DNA of 64,000 nucleotides from Maledivibacter halophilus (GTDB lineage Bacteria; Bacillota; Clostridia; Peptostreptococcales; Caminicellaceae): the NCBI RefSeq assembly GCF_900167445.1, contig NZ_FUZT01000013.1, positions 80,329 to 144,328 on the forward strand, in the 5' to 3' direction. Positions 59,373 to 64,000 of this stretch are shown one piece after another (the stretch's first letter is position 1; each line of letters starts with the position of its first letter). A model generated the notes under the pieces. That model had not been told where the DNA came from. It worked only from the letters and a program-made list of their open reading frames with translations, and searched no databases. The position numbers and the translations under genes are program-made.

Positions 59373-60665
59373 GTGGAGCTAATTATAAAAGGTGGAACAA
59401 TTGTAAATCCTAAGACAGGAACAAATGAAATATTAGATATACTCATTAGGGACGATATAATAATTGACATCAAAAAGAATATTAATGTTAAGGGTAAGAA
59501 GATAATTAATGCAAAGGGCATGATTATAACACCAGGATTTATAGATATGCATGTGCATTTAAGGGAACCGGGGTTTGAATATAAAGAAACTATCAAAACC
59601 GGAACAGAAGCGGCTGTGGCTGGAGGTTTTACAACCGTGGCTTGTATGCCAAATACAAAACCTGCTATTCATTCAAAGGAGATTGTAGAATTAATAAAGG
59701 ATAAGGCTGATAAAGAAGGAAAGGCAGAGGTACTTGTTATAGGAAGTATAACAAAGGATTTAAAGGGTGATGAGCTTTCAAAAATAGATGAGATGCATGA
59801 ATCGGGAATTATAGCTATCTCTGATGATGGAAAAACTCCCATGAAAAAAGAAATAATGATACAAGGTTTTAAAAAAGCAAAGGAATTTAATATCCCTTTA
59901 ATTTCCCATTGCGAGGATCATAATCTTTCAAAGGGCGGAAGTATAAATGAAGGCAAAGCTTCAAAAAGAACTAAAATAAATGGGATACCTTCAGCTGCAG
60001 AATATTTGATTGTAGAAAGAGATATACAATTATGTGACAAACTAGATTCAAAACTTCATATAGCCCATGTAAGTACTAAAGAATCAGTAGATTTACTTCG
60101 AAGGGCAAAAAGACGAGGCATAAATGTTACATCAGAGGCAGCGCCACACCATTTTATACTTACTGACGATATAATCGCATCAGATAATACCTATACCAAG
60201 GTTAACCCACCAATAAGAAGTAAAGAAGATGTAGATGAGGTCATCAAGGGGATTTTAGATGGAACTATAGATGTGATTGCAACTGATCATGCTCCCCATG
60301 ATGAAGATAGTAAAAGCACAAGCTATGATAAGGCAGCCTTTGGAATAACTGGTTTAGAAACTTCCTTTCCATTATGCTATACCTATTTGGTGTTGAAAAA
60401 TAAGATTCCCTTTATTAAGCTTATTGAAATGATGACCATAAAGCCAGCTGAAATAATTGGTATAGACAGAGGAAGCCTAGAAGTAGGTAAAAAAGCTGAT
60501 ATAACAATATTAGACTTAAATAGAGAATATATTATAGATTCCAATGAATTTTATTCAAAGGGGAAAAACACACCTTTTAATGGCTATAAAGTAAAGGGAA
60601 AACCTGTTTGTACTATAGTAAAAGGTAAAATAGTGTATAAGGAGGATACAATAGAATGTTTGTAA
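59373..60665 (+). CDS. pyrC: Dihydroorotase
   Basis: The protein has 430 residues, class I type, from GTG 59373 after GGAGGTGGG. Metal ligands lie in GFIDMHVHLREPG (His-X-His at about 58-60), SHCEDHNL, HIAHVSTKES and ATDHAPHDED. It cyclises carbamoyl-aspartate to dihydroorotate. It leads a four-gene operon whose members overlap or nearly touch. Expression is gated by the PyrR attenuator. Confidence 0.97.
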   Translation: MELIIKGGTIVNPKTGTNEILDILIRDDIIIDIKKNINVKGKKIINAKGMIITPGFIDMHVHLREPGFEYKETIKTGTEAAVAGGFTTVACMPNTKPAIHSKEIVELIKDKADKEGKAEVLVIGSITKDLKGDELSKIDEMHESGIIAISDDGKTPMKKEIMIQGFKKAKEFNIPLISHCEDHNLSKGGSINEGKASKRTKINGIPSAAEYLIVERDIQLCDKLDSKLHIAHVSTKESVDLLRRAKRRGINVTSEAAPHHFILTDDIIASDNTYTKVNPPIRSKEDVDEVIKGILDGTIDVIATDHAPHDEDSKSTSYDKAAFGITGLETSFPLCYTYLVLKNKIPFIKLIEMMTIKPAEIIGIDRGSLEVGKKADITILDLNREYIIDSNEFYSKGKNTPFNGYKVKGKPVCTIVKGKIVYKEDTIECL

Positions 60666-61597
60666 ATAAATTAATTGAATTTATTAAAGAAAAGAATAGT
60701 CCCATAGTTGTAGGGCTTGACCCAAGAATTGAACTTATACCAAATGTTGTTAAAGATAAATATTTTAAAAAATATGGTAAAACATTTAAAGGGGCTGCAG
60801 AGGCTATATTGGAATTTAATAAAGAAATTATTGATAGTGTTTATGATATAATCCCGGCAGTAAAACCCCAAATAGCATTTTATGAACAATATGGCATAGA
60901 AGGATTGAAGGTATATAATGAAACCTGTAAATATGCTTCTGTGAAGGGATTGTTAGTAATAGGAGACATAAAGAGAGGAGATATTGGTTCAACCTCTAAA
61001 GCTTATTCAAATGCCCATATAGGAAAGACAGAAGTTGAAGGAGAGAGTCTAGAGGCTTTTTATTCCGATTCAATAACTGTAAATCCATATCTAGGGGATG
61101 ACTGTTTAAAGGAATTTGTAGGAGATATCGAGCAATACGAAAAAGGAATGTTTATTTTAGTAAAAACCTCCAATCCTACTTCAAGTCAGCTTCAAGACTT
61201 AGTTGTAGAAGGCAGGAAAATATATGAAAAGGTTGCTGGAATAGTTAATGAATGGAGCAGTAAATATATTGGTAAATATAATTATTCATCTATAGGAGCG
61301 GTGGTGGGAGCTACTTATCCAGAAGAAGCTAAAAATCTTAGAAATCTCATGCCAAGTTCATATTTCCTTGTTCCGGGATATGGAGCCCAAGGAGGAACTG
61401 CTGAAGATGTGATCCATAACTTTAATGAAGACGGATTAGGAGCAATAGTAAATTCTTCAAGGGGGATTATATTTGCATATAAAAAAGAAAAGAAATGGTC
61501 AGAAGAAGATTACGGAAAAGCAGCAAGAGAAGCAGCTATTAATATGAGAGATGATATAAATAAGACATTAGAAAGTCATGGAAAAAAATACTGGTAA
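60656..61597 (+). CDS. pyrF: Orotidine 5'-phosphate decarboxylase (long, type 2)
   Basis: The protein has 313 residues, the longer subfamily. Key segments are IVVGLDPRIELIP at the start and VIGDIKRGDIGSTSKAY around 100-116, which holds the Asp-Lys-Asp catalytic array. It forms UMP from OMP, the final step. Its start overlaps the end of pyrC by 10 nt. Confidence 0.96.
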   Translation: MFVNKLIEFIKEKNSPIVVGLDPRIELIPNVVKDKYFKKYGKTFKGAAEAILEFNKEIIDSVYDIIPAVKPQIAFYEQYGIEGLKVYNETCKYASVKGLLVIGDIKRGDIGSTSKAYSNAHIGKTEVEGESLEAFYSDSITVNPYLGDDCLKEFVGDIEQYEKGMFILVKTSNPTSSQLQDLVVEGRKIYEKVAGIVNEWSSKYIGKYNYSSIGAVVGATYPEEAKNLRNLMPSSYFLVPGYGAQGGTAEDVIHNFNEDGLGAIVNSSRGIIFAYKKEKKWSEEDYGKAAREAAINMRDDINKTLESHGKKYW

Positions 61598-61610
61598 GGA
61601 GGTTTTAATT

Positions 61611-62396
61611 TTGAGTAAAAAGATCTTTTGTGAAATCCTAGAAAATACAGAGATAGCAAAAAATATATATAGAATCAAAATAAAGAAACCAGTTAAAGAT
61701 TTTAATATAAAAGCAGGTCAATTTATAAATATTAAATGTGGAGAAGGAGATTTTCCACTTTTAAGAAGACCTATTAGTATAGGGTTAGTAGAAGGGGAAA
61801 CCATGACAATCTATGTTAATAAGGTGGGAAAGGGTACAGAATTATTGTGCAGTAGAAAGGCAGGAGAATTTATTGACATTCTTGGACCACTAGGAAATAC
61901 CTTTAATATGGATATAGAGAAAGGGAAGGTTCTTATAGTCGGAGGTGGTATTGGAGTGGCACCCCTTCTTGAATTAACTAAAACATTATCAGAAAAAGAT
62001 AATATAGATATTAAATTAATATTGGGATTTAGAGAAGAGCCTTTTATTATAGAAGAATTTAAAAAATATACAAAAGATATAATAGTTGTTTCAGAAAAAG
62101 AAGGTTATGATTATAAAGGCTATGTTACGCAGCCTCTTGAAAATGAATTGAAGAAAAATAAATATGATGAAGTCTTCACATGTGGACCAGAGCCTATGTT
62201 AAAGAAGGTTAATGAAATATGCAAAGCCAATGGAACCACTGTACAATTACTATTAGAAGAAAGAATGGCCTGTGGTATTGGTGCTTGCCTTGTATGTACC
62301 TGCAAAGTCAAGAGAAGCAATGAAGATTGGAACTATGTAAGAACTTGTAAGGATGGACCAGTTTTTTATGGAGAAGAGGTGATATTTGATGAGTAA
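61611..62396 (+). CDS. pyrK: Dihydroorotate dehydrogenase B, electron-transfer subunit
   Basis: The protein has 261 residues from TTG 61611, 8 nt after AAGGAGG; a longer in-frame reading starts inside pyrF. The FAD-binding motif is LLRRPISIG (about 52-60), an NAD-binding GGGIGVAPLLEL follows near 110, and the 2Fe-2S cysteines lie in ERMACGIGACLVCTCKV plus one later Cys. It carries electrons from PyrD to NAD. It overlaps pyrD by 8 nt. Confidence 0.95.
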   Translation: MSKKIFCEILENTEIAKNIYRIKIKKPVKDFNIKAGQFINIKCGEGDFPLLRRPISIGLVEGETMTIYVNKVGKGTELLCSRKAGEFIDILGPLGNTFNMDIEKGKVLIVGGGIGVAPLLELTKTLSEKDNIDIKLILGFREEPFIIEEFKKYTKDIIVVSEKEGYDYKGYVTQPLENELKKNKYDEVFTCGPEPMLKKVNEICKANGTTVQLLLEERMACGIGACLVCTCKVKRSNEDWNYVRTCKDGPVFYGEEVIFDE

Positions 62397-63312
62397 AATA
62401 GACTTGAGTGTTGATTTGAATGGATTAAAACTTAAAAATCCAATTACTGTTGCATCGGGAACCTTTGGCTTTGGTAGAGAGTTCGAAGATTATTTGGACT
62501 TAAACAAATTAGGAGGAATCATGGTAAAGGGGTTGACCCTTGAGGAAAGAAAAGGGAATCCTATGCCAAGGGTGGCAGAAACAGCTATGGGAATGCTGAA
62601 TAGTGTGGGACTACAAAATCCTGGAGTTCAGTATTTTGTAAAAAAAGAACTTCCCTTTTTAAAGCAATATGATACAAAGATAATTGCAAATATTAATGGA
62701 AATACTATAGATGAATACTGTAAAATTGCTGAAATTCTTTCTGGGACTAAAGTGGATTCTCTGGAGCTTAATATTTCATGTCCTAATGTAAAAGAAGGTG
62801 GAGTTTCTTTTGGAAGGGACCCGGAAATGGTATATAAGGTAACAAAAAATGTTAAACAGTACTCTGATAAACATCTTATTGTAAAGCTCAGTCCAAATGT
62901 AACTGATATAAAAGAAATAGCAATAGCAGCAGAAAAGGCAGGGGCTAATTGTTTATCCCTTATTAATACATTAATAGGAATGGCAATAGATATTGATAGA
63001 GAAACAACTATACTTGCAAGGGGAATGGGAGGACTTTCTGGACCAGCGGTTAAGCCAATAGCAGTAAGAATGGTATATGAAGTATTTAATTCGGTTTCTA
63101 TTCCTATAATAGGGATGGGAGGAATTATGACTTATAAGGATGCTGTAGAATTTTTATTAGCTGGAGCTAGTGCAGTATCAATAGGAACAGGTAATTTAAT
63201 AAATCCTGGCATAGCTATGGAAATACTTGAAGGAATAGAAAAGCACCTTATCAAAAAGGATTATAAATCAATTGAAGATATTAAGGGAAAAGTTGTAATA
63301 CCAAATAAGTAA
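62389..63312 (+). CDS. pyrD: Dihydroorotate dehydrogenase B, catalytic subunit
   Basis: The protein has 307 residues from ATG 62389, after GAGGTG. The FMN-barrel class 1B signs are NPITVASGTFGFG, LELNISCPNVKEGG with the likely active-site Cys, IVKLSPNVTDI and IIGMGGIMTYKDAVEFL. With PyrK it oxidises dihydroorotate to orotate using NAD. It is the last gene of the pyrC-pyrF-pyrK-pyrD operon. Confidence 0.97.
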   Translation: MSKIDLSVDLNGLKLKNPITVASGTFGFGREFEDYLDLNKLGGIMVKGLTLEERKGNPMPRVAETAMGMLNSVGLQNPGVQYFVKKELPFLKQYDTKIIANINGNTIDEYCKIAEILSGTKVDSLELNISCPNVKEGGVSFGRDPEMVYKVTKNVKQYSDKHLIVKLSPNVTDIKEIAIAAEKAGANCLSLINTLIGMAIDIDRETTILARGMGGLSGPAVKPIAVRMVYEVFNSVSIPIIGMGGIMTYKDAVEFLLAGASAVSIGTGNLINPGIAMEILEGIEKHLIKKDYKSIEDIKGKVVIPNK

Positions 63313-63358
63313 AAAATAAAGCAGAAAGGAAGCTTATAAATACAACTATTTAAAAGTA

Positions 63359-63447
63359 ATAAAGTCATGGATGCAATTTTTGTGGTATAGCTTTGGAGAT
63401 TTTAAAACAATATTCATTAGTTAGTGTAATAGTTTCCATGACTTTAT
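63359..63447. other. Wide inverted repeat after pyrD
   Basis: ATAAAGTCATGGA (63359-63371) and TCCATGACTTTAT (63435-63447) are perfect 13-bp arms around a 63-nt interior. It could fold as an RNA stem with a large loop or be a degenerate repeat. No standard terminator for the pyrC operon is seen nearby, so it may serve as one. Confidence 0.5.
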
Positions 63448-63540
63448 AAGATAAAGTTTTACTTTATTGAATAAAAGTTTGAAAATTGATGGATAATAAA
63501 GATTGATAAAGAATAGTATTTATAGAGAATATTTTATTAT

Positions 63541-63569
63541 TTGACATTATATATATAATATGATAATAT
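63541..63569 (+). promoter_or_regulatory. rRNA promoter P1
   Basis: TTGACA (63541-63546) and TAATAT (63564-63569) are 17 bp apart, preceded by an AT-rich stretch. It lies upstream of a second, stronger promoter. Confidence 0.78.
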
Positions 63570-63618
63570 TAAGAGCAGTGCTGATGAAGAAACTAATTTA
63601 AAGAATTTTAAAAAAGTC

Positions 63619-63647
63619 TTGACAACAAAACGATAATTTGTTACAAT
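63619..63647 (+). promoter_or_regulatory. rRNA promoter P2
   Basis: TTGACA (63619-63624) and TACAAT (63642-63647) with a 17-bp spacer lie about 147 bp before the mature 16S start. A GTTGCT / AGCAAC hairpin (63655-63671) and a rRNA-leader-like stretch (GACATTGAAAACTGAACAGT) follow. Confidence 0.85.
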
Positions 63648-63793
63648 GATATTCGTTGCTCAAACAGCAACAAATCATCTGCAAAAAACTTTGGACATTG
63701 AAAACTGAACAGTGTAAGGATAAAAAAACATGTTGAACGATTGATGTAAAAGTCAACGTTTAGCCTGACCAATAAAAGGTCAAACCCGAAAAT

Positions 63794-64000
<207 letters not shown>

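Overview
The window is AT-rich, densely coded chromosomal DNA from a member of the Clostridia, probably a Tissierellales-like or other clostridial lineage. The support for this is the SigI/RsgI pair, T-box and PyrR leader RNAs, strong GGAGG ribosome binding sites, the PyrK/PyrD type of dihydroorotate dehydrogenase, and the first ~207 nt of a 16S rRNA gene at the right edge. I cannot name the genus without a database. I see no phage, insertion sequence with a transposase, CRISPR array or tRNA gene. The non-coding spaces do carry several families of small palindromic repeats.

Layout. 1-1.7 kb: the end of sigI and its anti-sigma factor rsgI. 2.4-5.5 kb: a subtilisin-like protein whose catalytic serine is glycine, and an Fe-S protein related to reductive dehalogenases. 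5.5-16.5 kb: a sensor kinase with an extracellular solute-binding domain, a sigma-54 activator, a sigma-54 promoter and the operon it faces. That operon encodes a TAXI-type TRAP transporter, formate-tetrahydrofolate ligase, glutamate formimidoyltransferase, cyclodeaminase and a formate channel. Together these could import a formimino compound, pass its one-carbon unit through folate to make ATP, and export formate. 16.6-18.3 kb: bioY-bioB behind a BirA operator. 18.5-22.8 kb: a SorC regulator and a dhaL-dhaK-aldolase-VOC operon whose promoters share one operator-like word. 22.9-28.3 kb: a beta-CASP metallo-hydrolase, an FAH-family enzyme, a chemoreceptor and a nitroreductase.

28.6-32.1 kb: two envelope lipoproteins with SH3 domains. 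32.2-37.6 kb: carA-carB-pyrE behind a PyrR attenuator. 37.7-41.1 kb: aspartate kinase and T-box-controlled asnS. 41.4-45.3 kb: malQ-glgP. 46.2-52.8 kb: a LUD-domain protein, then a GntR regulator, a mannose-family PTS, an SIS protein and nagA, forming an amino-sugar uptake locus. 53.1-55.6 kb: a large membrane-anchored TPR protein. 55.8-63.3 kb: the rest of the pyrimidine pathway, as a minus-strand pyrB-pyrI-uracil permease unit and a plus-strand pyrC-pyrF-pyrK-pyrD unit. Each unit has its own PyrR leader, and the pyrB leader appears to have two PyrR sites. The window ends with tandem rRNA promoters and the start of 16S rRNA.

All enzymes from bicarbonate/glutamine to UMP are encoded here, in three transcription units. 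The most unusual features are the sigma-54 formimino-folate module, the Ser-to-Gly subtilase, the double PyrR site at pyrB, the shared SorC operator, and a ~100-bp palindromic repeat that sits repeatedly in 5' leaders, once inside the asnS T-box.
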